The notes under the pieces are model-generated. The model was not told the origin of the DNA. It saw only the letters and a program-made list of their open reading frames with translations, and ran no database searches. A DNA stretch of 64,000 nt. It comes from JACCXG01 sp963750935. Its GTDB lineage: Bacteria > Acidobacteriota > Vicinamibacteria > Vicinamibacterales > 2-12-FULL-66-21. The DNA is taken from positions 434,001 to 498,000 of the forward strand of contig CAVVSR010000009.1 of the NCBI GenBank assembly GCA_963750935.1. The letters are read 5' to 3'. Positions within the stretch are counted from its first letter, which is position 1. Every line of letters begins with the position of its first letter. This document shows, piece after piece, positions 34,158-43,157 of the stretch. A program made the position numbers and the translations under genes.

Positions 34158-36417
34158 CCCGCATCCAGACCGCGGCGGTGCTCGGCGCCGGCAACATGGG
34201 CGCCCAGATCGCCGCCCACCTGGCGAACGCCGGTGTCCCGACGTGGCTGCTCGACGTCACGCCGGATGCGGCCCGAGCCGGCCTCGAACGCGCGCGCGCG
34301 ATGCGGCCCGATCCGTTCTTCACCTCCGACACGCACACGCTGATTCGAACCGGAGGCTTCGAGGACCTGAGCGTGCTCGGCGCGTGCGACTGGGTCGTCG
34401 AAGCGATCGTCGAACAGCTGGACATCAAGCAGGGGCTGCTGGAACGGGTCGAGGCGCACGTCGGCGGCGAGACGATCGTGACGTCCAATACGTCCGGCAT
34501 TCCGCATCGCCAGCATCGCCGACGGCCGCAGCGAGTCGTTCCGCAGCCGCTGGCTCGGCACGCATTTCTTCAACCCTCCGCGCTATCTGCCGCTGCTCGA
34601 AGTCATCCCCACGGCGCACACCCGAGCCGACGTTCTCGAGACCATCGTGCGCTTCGCCGATCAACGTCTCGGCAAAGGGCGTGGTCGTCGCGAAGGACAC
34701 GCCAGGATTCATCGCCAACCGCATCGGGCTTTATGGAGTGATGCAGGTGTTCCGCGCGATGGCCAGCGGCGGCTACACCATCGAGGACGTCGACGCGATC
34801 ACCGGTCCGGCGATCGGGCGGCCCAAGAGCGCGACGTTCAGGACCGCGGATCTCGCGGGCCTCGACATCCTCGCGCACGTGACGCGCGGCCTGTCGGAGC
34901 GGCTCGAGGGTGACGAGGCCCAGGCGTTCCAGGTGCCGGAGCTCGTCGCGGCGCTGGTGAGCCGCGGTCAGACCGGAGCCAAGGCGGGCGGCGGCTTCTA
35001 CAGGAAGGACCCGTCAGGCGAGATCCACGCGTGGGATGCCGCGGCCGGCGCATACCGCCCGGCGGCGCGGCCCAGGCCCGCCTCGATCGAAGCGGCCCGA
35101 AGCATTCAGGACACAGGCGAGCGGATCCGCACCCTGTTCCTCGGCCAGGATCGTGTCGGCCAGTTCCTTCGGGAGACGCTCGCGCCGACGCTGCTCTATG
35201 CCGCGCGCATCGCCCCCGCGGTTGCTTCGGCGGGGACCGACATCGATCGCGCGATGCGGTGGGGATTCGGCTGGGAGCTCGGTCCGTTCGAGACCCTGCG
35301 GGCGATCGGCGTGGACAACGTCGTGCGCGCCCTCGGCCCGACAGGCCCCGCCGACGCTGCGCAGATTCTCACGCCCCATGCGTCAGCGGACGACCCGGCG
35401 CCGCCAACGGCTCCCTGGTCGCTTCAGCTGTTGAAGTCGGCGGCCGATCGCACCGCCGTCGTCCGTCGCAATCCCGGCGCGAGCCTGGTCGATCTTGGCG
35501 ACGGCGTCCTCTGCGTCGAGTTCCATTCGAAGATGAACGCCATCGGCGGCGACACGATCCAGATGCTGCAGCTCGGCGTGAAGGAGGCGGCGGCACGCTT
35601 CGCCGCGCTCGTCGTCGGCAACGACGCGCCGCACTTCTCGGCCGGCGCGAACCTGATGCTTCTGCTCCTCGAAGCGCAGGAAGGCAACTGGGACGACGTC
35701 GACCTGATGGTGCGCGCGTTCCAGCAGGCGACGATGGCGCTCAAGCACGCGCCGGTTCCGGTCGTCGTGGCCCCAGCCGGCCTCGCGCTGGGCGGCGGCT
35801 GCGAGATCGCGCTCCACGGCGATCGGGTCCAGGCCGCGGCGGAAACCTACATCGGGCTGGTCGAGGTTGGCGTCGGCCTCATTCCCGCGGGAGGCGGAAC
35901 GAAGGAGATGCTGGCGCGCGCGATGGAGGACCTGGCGCCAGGCTCGGAACCGCAGCCGTTCATCCAGCGCGTGTTCGAGACGATCGGCTTCGCCAAGGTG
36001 TCCTCGAGCGGGCCGGACGCTCGCCGCCTGGGCTACCTGCGTGACGCGGACGGGATCACGATGAATCGCGAACGCCTGCTCGCCGACGCGAAGCAGGTCG
36101 CGCTGGCGCGCGCCTCCGGATTCAGGCCGGCGCAGCCGCGGCAGGCGATTCCGGTCGGCGGGGCGAGCGTGCTTGCCGCGTTGAAGCTCGGCGTCCATCT
36201 CGCGTTGCGGGCCGGCCGCATCAGCGATCACGACGCCCTCATCGGGCGCAAGCTCGCGTGGATCCTCGCCGGCGGCAACGAGCCGGCCGCGCGCGTGGTG
36301 TCCGAGCAGGCGCTGCTCGATCTGGAACGGGAGGCGTTCCTGAGCCTCTGTGGCGAACGCAAGACGCAGGAGCGCATCGCCCACACGCTGAAAACCGGCA
36401 AGACGCTGCGCAACTAG
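34154..36417 (+). CDS. fadN: 3-hydroxyacyl-CoA dehydrogenase/enoyl-CoA hydratase (FadN-type), two frameshifts
   Basis: About 753 residues when repaired. The N-terminal NAD domain begins AAVLGAGNMGAQIAAHLANA and carries WVVEAIVEQLDIKQ and SNTSGIP. After the first +1 step near 34500 the next frame gives GTHFFNPPRYLPLLEVIPTA. After a second +1 step at AAAGGGCG near 34680 it gives VVVAKDTPGFIANRIGLY. The C-terminal third is an enoyl-CoA hydratase (HFSAGANLMLLLLEAQEG and AGLALGGGCEIALHGD). The order HADH then ECH, followed by thiolase and acyl-CoA dehydrogenase genes, matches Bacillus fadNAE. It catalyses the hydration and dehydrogenation steps of beta-oxidation in the cytoplasm. Confidence 0.88.
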
Positions 36418-36427
36418 GGGTGTGAGG

Positions 36428-36460
36428 CTTTTTGACTTTTGCCTTCTGACTTCTGACTTC
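36428..36460 (+). repeat. Short TTTTGACTT/TTCTGACTT repeat
   Basis: The 54-bp gap after fadN contains imperfect tandem units (TTTTTGACTT, TTTTGCCTTC, TGACTTC twice), AT-rich against a 67% GC background. It is intergenic and resembles a replication-slippage array. Confidence 0.5.
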
Positions 36461-36474
36461 GTGGAAGGGGATTG

Positions 36475-37254
36475 GTGGTGTTCGATCAGGGCCACGGGCC
36501 GCCCGTCGTAGTCGTGCCCGGCATTCAGGGCCGATGGGAATGGGCGAAGCCGACGCTGCGTCAGCTGTCGCGGCACTGCCGCGCGATTTCCTACTCGCTC
36601 TCCGGCGACATCGGATCGCGGCGGCGGTTCGATCCCGATCTCGGGTTCGAGAATTACGTCCGGCAGCTGGACGAGGTGCTCGACGAAGCCGGTCTCGACC
36701 GGGTGGCCCTGTGCGGGATTTCGTTTGGCGGATACGTCGCCCTGCGCTACGCGGCGCGCCGGCCCGATCGGGTCAGCGCGCTGGTCCTGGCGTCGGTGCC
36801 CGGTCCGTCGTGGAGGCCGAATCCCCGGCAGGCGGACTGGCTTGGACGTCCCTGGGCGGCGGCACCAACTTTCGTGGTGACGTCTCCGCTCCGGGTGTGG
36901 CCGGAGGTTTCGGCGGCCTTCCCCGCGGTCTCCGCGCGGCTGTGGTTCCTGGTGCGTCAGGGGCTTCGCTGCGCCGCCGCGCCGATGCTGCCGCCGCTGA
37001 TGGCGTCACGAGTCCAGAACGCCGCAGCGGTGGATTTCCAAGAAGACTGTGCGAAGGTTCGCGCCGCGACGCTCGTGCTGAGCGGCGAAGAGTCGCTCGA
37101 TCGCGTCGTGCCGGTTCCGTCCACGCGCGCCTATGCGTCGCTCATTCCGGGCGCCGAGTACCTGATGCTGCACCGGACGGGCCACATGGGCCTGCTCACG
37201 CGGCCCGATCGTTTTGCCGAGATCGTCACTGGATTCGTGCATGCCCACTCTTAG
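36475..37254 (+). CDS. Alpha/beta hydrolase within the fad operon
   Basis: About 259 residues. GTG 36475 is a reasonable start after GGAAGGGG (TTG 36472 and GTG 36478 are alternatives). The fold has the oxyanion strand VVVVPGIQGR, nucleophile motif CGISFGGYVALRYA, acid residue in LVLSGEESLDRVVPV and terminal His in HRTGHMGLLTRPD. It is likely an esterase or thioesterase; acyl-CoA or fatty ester hydrolysis is inferred only from the operon. It lies between fadN and fadA. Confidence 0.82.
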   Translation: MVFDQGHGPPVVVVPGIQGRWEWAKPTLRQLSRHCRAISYSLSGDIGSRRRFDPDLGFENYVRQLDEVLDEAGLDRVALCGISFGGYVALRYAARRPDRVSALVLASVPGPSWRPNPRQADWLGRPWAAAPTFVVTSPLRVWPEVSAAFPAVSARLWFLVRQGLRCAAAPMLPPLMASRVQNAAAVDFQEDCAKVRAATLVLSGEESLDRVVPVPSTRAYASLIPGAEYLMLHRTGHMGLLTRPDRFAEIVTGFVHAHS

Positions 37255-37895
37255 CGATTTGACCGGCCCCGCCGGACGTCTCGAGGCCCTGATCGAGGAG
37301 CCGCTCTCGAAGGACGCCGCGCCCAGGGCCGCCGTCGTGTTCGCCCATCCGCACCCGCAGTTCGGCGGAACGATGCACACGAAAGCCGTCTACCAGGGAG
37401 CCAAGGGGCTGTCCCGGATCGGCTGCGCGGTGCTCCGCTTCAACTTCCGCGGCGTCGGCGGCAGCGCCGGCGCGTTCGACCAGGGCGAGGGAGAGATGGC
37501 GGACTTCCGCGCCGCGCTCGACTACCTGGCCGGGCGCTATCCGGGCGTTCCGCTGTGGGCCGCGGGGTTCTCGTTCGGATCGTGGATCGCGCTCGAGACC
37601 GGCGCCGTCGACGATCGCGTGACAGGCGTTGATCGGCATCGCGCCTCCCGTCGCCACGTCGGTCTCCGGTATGGACTACACGTTCCCGAACACGCTCGAG
37701 AGCGTCAAACCCAAATTCTTCGTGCAGGGCGAATCCGACGAGGTCTGTCCGCTCGAGGCGATGTGGGCGTTCTACGGCCGTCTGCACGAACCGAAGGAGC
37801 TGGTGGTGATCGACGGCGCCGACCACCTCTTCGAGGGCAAGACGCAGGAAGTCGGCGAGGCGCTCGAAGACCTGCTCGGGGACTTCGAAGGATGA
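37241..37895 (+). CDS. Second alpha/beta hydrolase in fad operon, one frameshift near 37627
   Basis: Starts at ATG 37241, overlapping the previous gene's stop. The serine-hydrolase pattern of the dienelactone-hydrolase/YqiA-like type is clear: VVFAHPHPQFGGTMHTKA, VLRFNFRGVGGSAG and nucleophile in AAGFSFGSWIAL. The frame then needs a +1 step at GGCGTTGATC (removing one T gives TGVIGIAPPV) to continue GMDYTFPNTLESV and GESDEVCPLEAMWAFYG. It ends with the catalytic His in DGADHLFEGKTQ. About 217 residues after repair. It is probably a soluble esterase. Confidence 0.8.
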
Positions 37896-37902
37896 ACCAG
37901 CC

Positions 37903-39045
37903 ATGAGGGAAGCCGTAATCGTTTCCGCAGCGCGGACCGCCGTCGGCAAGGCGCCCAAGGGTGCGCTTCGATCGACGCGGCCCGACGATATGGCGGCGCT
38001 CGTCATCGATGCGGCGCTGCAGCGCGCCAGCGCGCTCGATCGCGCCGAGATCGACGACGTCATGCTCGGCTGCGCGATGCCGGAGGCGGAGCAGGGCCTG
38101 AACGTGGCCCGCATCGCCAGCCTGCGCGCCGGCATTCCAACCTCGGCGTCGGCGGTCACCGTGAACCGGTTCTGCTCGTCGGGGCTGCAGGCGATTGCCT
38201 TCGCCGCCGAGCGGATCATCGCCGGCGGCGCCACCGCCATCGTGGCGGGCGGCACCGAGTCGATGAGCCTCGTGCCGATGGGCGGGCACAAGCCCTCGCC
38301 CAACCCGTCGCTCGTCGAGTCGTATCCCGACACCTACCTGACGACCGGGCTGGTAGCCGAGAATCACGCCCGCGACTACGCGATCGGCCGCGACGAACAG
38401 GACGAGTTCGCGCTGCGCAGCCATCAGCGTGCCGCGGCCGCGATCGATGCCGGACGGTTTGCCGACGAGATCGTCAGGGAAACGGCAGCGATGTCGATCC
38501 CGCTTGGCGTCGACGAAGGTCCCCGCCGCGACACGTCGCGCGAAGCGCTGGCCAAGCTCAAGCCCGCGTTTCACGTCACCGGAACCGTCACCGCCGGCAA
38601 TTCCTCGCAGATGAGCGACGGCGCCGCGGCGGTGGTCGTGATGGAGCGGTCCCGCGCCAGCGAGCTTGGCTTGACCCCGCTCGCCAGGTTCGTCACCTTC
38701 GCGACCGCGGGGGTCGAGCCCGAGCGCTTCGGCATCGGGCCGGTACCGGCCATCCGGCGGGCGTTGAAGCAGGCCGGCCTGACCCTCGACCAGATCGACC
38801 TCGTCGAGCTCAACGAAGCCTTCGCCGCGCAGGTGCTGGCCTGCCTCCGCGAGCTGCCGATCGACGCCGACCGCCTCAACGTGAACGGTGGCGCCATCGC
38901 GCTCGGCCATCCGCTTGGCTGCACGGGCGCAAGGCTGACGGCCACCCTGTTGTACGAAATGCGCCGACGCAACGCCCGCTACGGGCTGGTCAGCATGTGC
39001 GTCGGCGGCGGCATGGGCGCCGCCGGCATCTTCGAACGCCTCTGA
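37903..39045 (+). CDS. fadA: Acetyl-CoA acyltransferase (thiolase)
   Basis: 380 residues, the standard thiolase length. The acylated Cys is in NRFCSSGLQAIAF near residue 90. The His of the NEAF loop is in VELNEAFAAQVL, the second His in GGAIALGHPLGCTGARL and the base Cys in SMCVGGGMGAAGIFE. It cleaves 3-ketoacyl-CoA with CoA in the last step of beta-oxidation. It lies seven bases after the hydrolase stop and eleven bases before fadE, so it is clearly in the same operon. Confidence 0.93.
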   Translation: MREAVIVSAARTAVGKAPKGALRSTRPDDMAALVIDAALQRASALDRAEIDDVMLGCAMPEAEQGLNVARIASLRAGIPTSASAVTVNRFCSSGLQAIAFAAERIIAGGATAIVAGGTESMSLVPMGGHKPSPNPSLVESYPDTYLTTGLVAENHARDYAIGRDEQDEFALRSHQRAAAAIDAGRFADEIVRETAAMSIPLGVDEGPRRDTSREALAKLKPAFHVTGTVTAGNSSQMSDGAAAVVVMERSRASELGLTPLARFVTFATAGVEPERFGIGPVPAIRRALKQAGLTLDQIDLVELNEAFAAQVLACLRELPIDADRLNVNGGAIALGHPLGCTGARLTATLLYEMRRRNARYGLVSMCVGGGMGAAGIFERL

Positions 39046-39055
39046 GGAACTGACG

Positions 39056-40813
39056 ATGACGACGACGATCCCATCCGTGCGTGGCGGCTCATGGCTCATC
39101 GAGGACGCGGACCGCGCGTCGGTGCTCACGCGCGAGCGCCTGAGCGAGGAGCATCGGCTGATCGGCCAGACCGCCGACGAGTTCATCGACGCCGAAGTGC
39201 TCCCGGTCCTCGAACGGCTCGAGCAGAAGGACTGGGCGCTGGCGCGCCAGTTGATCCTCCGATCGGGGGAGCTCGGATTGCTCGGCACCGACGTGCCGGA
39301 AGCGCTGGGCGGCGTCGCGCTCGACAAGGCCGCGTCCCTCGTCGTCGGCGAATCGGTCGGCCGGTGCGCGTCGTTCGCCACCACGTTCGGCGCGCAGACC
39401 GGCCTGGCCGTCACGCCGCTGCTCTGCTTTGGCACCGAGGACCAGCAGCGGCAGTACGTTCCGCGTCTCGTGTCCGGCGAGATGATCGGCGCCTACGCGC
39501 TCAGTGAATCAGGCTCGGGATCGGACGCGCTGAGCGCCAGGACCCGTGCCGAGCGGCAGCCGGACGGCAGCTTCGTGCTCAACGGCGAGAAGATGTGGAT
39601 CACGAACGGCGGTTTCGCGGATCTGTTCATCGTCTTCGCGAAAGTCCTCGACGGCAGCGAGACCGGGCAGTTCACGGCCTTCATCGTCGAGCGCGCGTTT
39701 CCCGGCGTCGGCGGCGGCAAGGAGGAGCACAAGATGGGCCTCCACGGCTCGTCGACGACGCCGCTGATCCTGCAGGATGCGCGCGTGCCCGCCGGCAACG
39801 TGCTGGGCGAGATCGGCAAGGGCCACAAGGTCGCGTTCAACGTCCTGAACTACGGCCGCTTCAAGCTCGCGGCGATGTGCAGCGGCGGCGCGCGCCGGGT
39901 GATCGGAGAGTCGGCGTCGTATGCCGCCGAGCGGCGCCAGTTCGGGCAGCCGATCGCGACATTCGGCGCCATCCGCCACAAGCTCGCGGAGATGGTGATT
40001 CGGGAGTACGCGGTCGAGGCGATGCTGTATCGGACCGCCGGCCTGATCGACAGCAGCCTGCAGGGATCGCACGCCAGCGACGCGGTGCTGGCGGCGCTCG
40101 AGGAGTTCGCCATCGAGGCGTCGATCCTGAAGGTCGCGAGCAGCGAGATGATCGACTTCGTGGTCGACGAGAACGTCCAGATCCACGGCGGCAACGGCTT
40201 CGTCCACGACTACCCGGCGGAAGGCCAGTACCGCGACGCCAGGGTCAACCGCATCTTCGAAGGCACCAACGAGATCAATCGCCTGTTGATCCCGGGCATG
40301 CTCGCGAGGCGTGCGGTGAAGGGCGGGCTGCCGCTGATTGCGGCGGCGCGCCGGCTGCAGGACGACCTGCTGACGCCGATGCCGGCCGCGGCCGTTGGAG
40401 ACGCCGCGCTCGACGCGGCGCAAGCCGCCGTCACCGCCATGAAGAAAGTGGCGCTGATGGTGCTCGGCACGGCGATGCAGACCTACGGCGCCAAGCTGGC
40501 CGACGAGCAGGAGGTCCTGACGCGGGCCGCCGACATCATCATCGACGTCTACGCGTCGGACAGCGCCGTGCTTCGGGCCGGGGCTGCCGGCGGTCCGCTG
40601 CACGAGGCCGCCGCCTGTGCCTTCGTCAACGACGCCGCCGGCCGCGTCGAGCTGGCCGCACGCGACGCGCTCGCGGCGATGGTCGAGGGGGACACGCTGC
40701 GCACGATGCTCGCCGCCCTGAGGCGGCTGATGAAAACGACGCCCGTCAATACCGTCGCCCTGCGCCGCCAGATCGCGGATGCGGTCGCGGCGCGCCGCGT
40801 ATATCCTTTTTGA
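39056..40813 (+). CDS. fadE: Acyl-CoA dehydrogenase (FadE-type, long)
   Basis: 585 residues, the extended form seen in Bacillus FadE rather than the 380-residue short chain. The FAD/substrate segment is GAYALSESGSGSDALSARTR and MWITNGGFADLFIVFA. The catalytic Glu is expected in RIFEGTNEINRLLIPGML near residue 405. The helical C-terminal extension (about 440-585) matches the long class. It introduces the alpha-beta double bond in acyl-CoA. The electron-transfer flavoprotein partner is not in the window. Confidence 0.93.
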   Translation: MTTTIPSVRGGSWLIEDADRASVLTRERLSEEHRLIGQTADEFIDAEVLPVLERLEQKDWALARQLILRSGELGLLGTDVPEALGGVALDKAASLVVGESVGRCASFATTFGAQTGLAVTPLLCFGTEDQQRQYVPRLVSGEMIGAYALSESGSGSDALSARTRAERQPDGSFVLNGEKMWITNGGFADLFIVFAKVLDGSETGQFTAFIVERAFPGVGGGKEEHKMGLHGSSTTPLILQDARVPAGNVLGEIGKGHKVAFNVLNYGRFKLAAMCSGGARRVIGESASYAAERRQFGQPIATFGAIRHKLAEMVIREYAVEAMLYRTAGLIDSSLQGSHASDAVLAALEEFAIEASILKVASSEMIDFVVDENVQIHGGNGFVHDYPAEGQYRDARVNRIFEGTNEINRLLIPGMLARRAVKGGLPLIAAARRLQDDLLTPMPAAAVGDAALDAAQAAVTAMKKVALMVLGTAMQTYGAKLADEQEVLTRAADIIIDVYASDSAVLRAGAAGGPLHEAAACAFVNDAAGRVELAARDALAAMVEGDTLRTMLAALRRLMKTTPVNTVALRRQIADAVAARRVYPF

Positions 40814-40817
40814 CGGC

Positions 40818-41411
40818 GTGCGTTGCGTTATCAACCTCTTCGTTGTCGTGCTGTCGCTGGTCGCGATCGGATGCTCCGGCACTCCGCTCAGCTACCCGGA
40901 AGAGATCGCCGCGTGGCGAGCCGAAAAGGACCGCTTCATGCGGGAGTCCGGCGAGTCCCCGGTGCCGGCCGACAAGCGCTCGACGTTTGCCCCGCTCCCC
41001 TACTATCCGATTGACGAGCAGTACCGCACCCCCGCCGGCCTGAAGCCGGTGGGCAGCGATCAAATCATCGAGCTGTCGCTGTCCACCGGACAGAAGCGCA
41101 AGATGCGGCGGATCGGAACGCTCGGGTTCACGCTGAAGGGCCAGTCGTTGAGCCTCACCGCGTTCGCCGACGTCGGCGACGAGCAGCTGCGGCGGCTGTT
41201 CGTGCCGTTCGGCGACCTCACCAGCGGAACCGAGACCTACCAGGGCGGCCGGTATCTCGATCTCGATCGCACCTCGAGCGGCGTCTACGACCTCGATTTC
41301 AACCGCGCGTATCACCCGTTCTGCGTCTTCGATTCGAGCTACGAATGTCCAATCCCTCCCCGCGAGAACCGGATGAAGGTCCCGATCCGGGCCGGGGAGA
41401 AGCTCCCCTGA
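40818..41411 (+). CDS. DUF1684 lipoprotein
   Basis: About 197 residues from GTG 40818, five bases after the fadE stop. The signal peptide ends in the lipobox LVAIGC, then SYPEEIAAWRAEKDRFM begins the DUF1684 domain. Its C-terminus has the conserved RYLDLDRTSSGVYDLDFNRA and YHPFCVFDSSYECPIPPREN. The function is unknown. The stop shares bases with the next gene's ATG (TGATG), so it is coupled to the HAD phosphatase. Confidence 0.83.
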   Translation: MRCVINLFVVVLSLVAIGCSGTPLSYPEEIAAWRAEKDRFMRESGESPVPADKRSTFAPLPYYPIDEQYRTPAGLKPVGSDQIIELSLSTGQKRKMRRIGTLGFTLKGQSLSLTAFADVGDEQLRRLFVPFGDLTSGTETYQGGRYLDLDRTSSGVYDLDFNRAYHPFCVFDSSYECPIPPRENRMKVPIRAGEKLP

Positions 41412-42070
41412 TGTCGAGGATCGAAGCCGTCGTCTTCGACTTCGACGGCGTGCTCGCCAACTCCGAACCACTTCACCTGCGCGCGTATCAGGCAATCCTC
41501 GCCGAGGTCGGCGTCTCGCTCGACCGCGACGACTACTATCAGCGCTACCTCGGCTTCGACGACGCCGGGGCGCTCGACGCGATCGGCCGCGCCAACGGCC
41601 AGCAGTGGGACGCCCGGCAGATCGCCGCGCTCATCGAGCGCAAAGCCGCGATTTTCGACGACATGCTGGCGTCGCTCGACGTCATGTATCCGGAAGCGCC
41701 GGGGTGCATCGAGCGGCTCGGTCGCCGGTTTCCACTCGGCATCGCTTCGGGCGCACTGCGCCACGAAATCGTCGCCATTCTTCGACGCGCCGCGCTCGAG
41801 CATCATTTCGCCTTCATCGTCGCCGCAGGGGAAACGGCAGCGGGCAAGCCCGCGCCGGATCCGTATCGGCGGGCGGCGGAACTGCACCGGCTGGCCCCAT
41901 CCGCGTGCGTCGCCATCGAGGACTCGCGGTGGGGAATCGACGCCGCCCTGACGGCGGGACTTCGCTGCGTCGGCATCACCACCAGCTACCCGGCCAGCGA
42001 GCTGACGGCGGCCGACGTCATCATCGCCAGCCTCGACGAGTTCACCGTGGAGATGATCGAAGCGCTCTGA
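41411..42070 (+). CDS. HAD-superfamily hydrolase (beta-phosphoglucomutase-like)
   Basis: 219 residues from ATG 41411, sharing bases with the previous stop. The motif I nucleophile is in VVFDFDGVLANSEPLH, motif II in IASGALRHEI, motif III Lys in GKPAPDPYRRAAE and motif IV in CVAIEDSRWGID. The small alpha-helical cap after motif I (GVSLDRDDYYQRYLGFDD) resembles phosphoglucomutase and phosphoglycolate phosphatase members. The substrate is unknown. Confidence 0.85.
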   Translation: MSRIEAVVFDFDGVLANSEPLHLRAYQAILAEVGVSLDRDDYYQRYLGFDDAGALDAIGRANGQQWDARQIAALIERKAAIFDDMLASLDVMYPEAPGCIERLGRRFPLGIASGALRHEIVAILRRAALEHHFAFIVAAGETAAGKPAPDPYRRAAELHRLAPSACVAIEDSRWGIDAALTAGLRCVGITTSYPASELTAADVIIASLDEFTVEMIEAL

Positions 42071-42103
42071 CCCGGACCGGGCGGCAGCCGCGGTGTTCCA
42101 CGC

Positions 42104-42109
42104 TACAAT
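42104..42109 (+). promoter_or_regulatory. -10 box TACAAT, seven bases before GTG 42117
   Basis: The spacing predicts transcription beginning at or one base before the GTG, a leaderless arrangement. Confidence 0.45.
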
Positions 42110-42116
42110 CGGCCCA

Positions 42117-43071
42117 GTGAAATACGCCCTGCATCTACAGGCCCGGAGCGTCCAGGTCGCGGCCGACCTCGAACGGGCGATGAACGCGCCCGGCGAGGAG
42201 CTGGCGCCGGCGGCGCTGGCGATTGCCCGCGTCGAGTACCCGACGCTGGACGTCGAAGGCTATCTCGACGCGATCGATCGGATGGGCGACGATGCGGCGG
42301 CGCGGGTGTCGCAGGCGGGGGTGCGCGGCCAGGACGCGATCCAGGTGCTCAACGAGTACCTGTACGACGACCAGCGCTTCACCGGCAATCGTGAGCGCTA
42401 CGACGATCCGCGCAACAGCTTCCTCAACGAGGTCATCGACCGGCGCACCGGCATTCCGATCAGCCTTGCCGTCGTCTACCTGGAGATCGCACGCCGCGCC
42501 GGCGTCGCCGTCGATGGCGTCAATTTTCCCGGGCATTTTCTGGTGCGGGCCTCGGACGAGCGGCCGCGGCTGCGCGTCGGCGGCGAGGTGGTGATCGTCG
42601 ATCCGTTCCACGGCGGCGCGCTGCTCTCGGAGCTCGATTGCCGCGAGATGCTGCGTCAGCACGTCGGCGAGGATGCCGCGTTCGACCGGGACCTGCTCCG
42701 GCCGGCGACGCGCCATCAGATCGTCGTGCGCATGCTGGTCAATCTGAAGCGGCTGTACGTCCGGATGCGGTCCTTCCCCCAGGCCCGGTTCGTGGCCGAC
42801 CTGCTGCTCAGCGTCGACCCGTCCGCCGTCTCGGAGCTCCGCGACCGCGGGACTGCTCGCCTATCACCTGCAGGATTTCAGCGCCGCGCTCCGCGATCTG
42901 GAAACATACCTGCGGCTCATGCCACGGCAGGCCGAGGAGCCGGGGCCGGCGGAGATCGTGCTCGATGCCGGGGAAGACGCGCCGGAGCGGGTGGCAGGGG
43001 ACGGCGACGAGGACTCGCAGGTGTGGGAGCACATCAAGAACCTCCGCAAGCGCGTTGCGGGGTTCAATTGA
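42117..43071 (+). CDS. SirB1-family transglutaminase-like/TPR protein, one frameshift near 42852
   Basis: Starts at GTG 42117. The SirB1 transglutaminase-like core is visible: VLNEYLYDDQRFTGNRERYD, SFLNEVIDRRTGIPISLAVV and GVNFPGHFLVRAS with its conserved His. In the present sequence it drifts after VSELRDRG. A +1 step at CGCGGGACTG (removing one G) continues LLAYHLQDFSAALRDLETYL, a TPR segment, and ends IKNLRKRVAGFN at 43071. About 317 residues after repair. Family members are of unknown biochemical role. The Cys of a true transglutaminase is absent. Confidence 0.8.
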
Positions 43072-43157
43072 GCGAGCTGAAAACTAATCCGATATCCCGG
43101 GTATAGTCCTTCCCGACTCTTCCGATTGTCAGCGCCGCGGCGCGCTAAGCGATCCGA

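Noticed and set aside
34490..34690. Programmed +1 frameshifting as the cause of the breaks in fadN and other genes
   Set aside because: Sites share no slippery motif, stop codon context or structure, and both +1 and -1 events occur, so consensus error is simpler.
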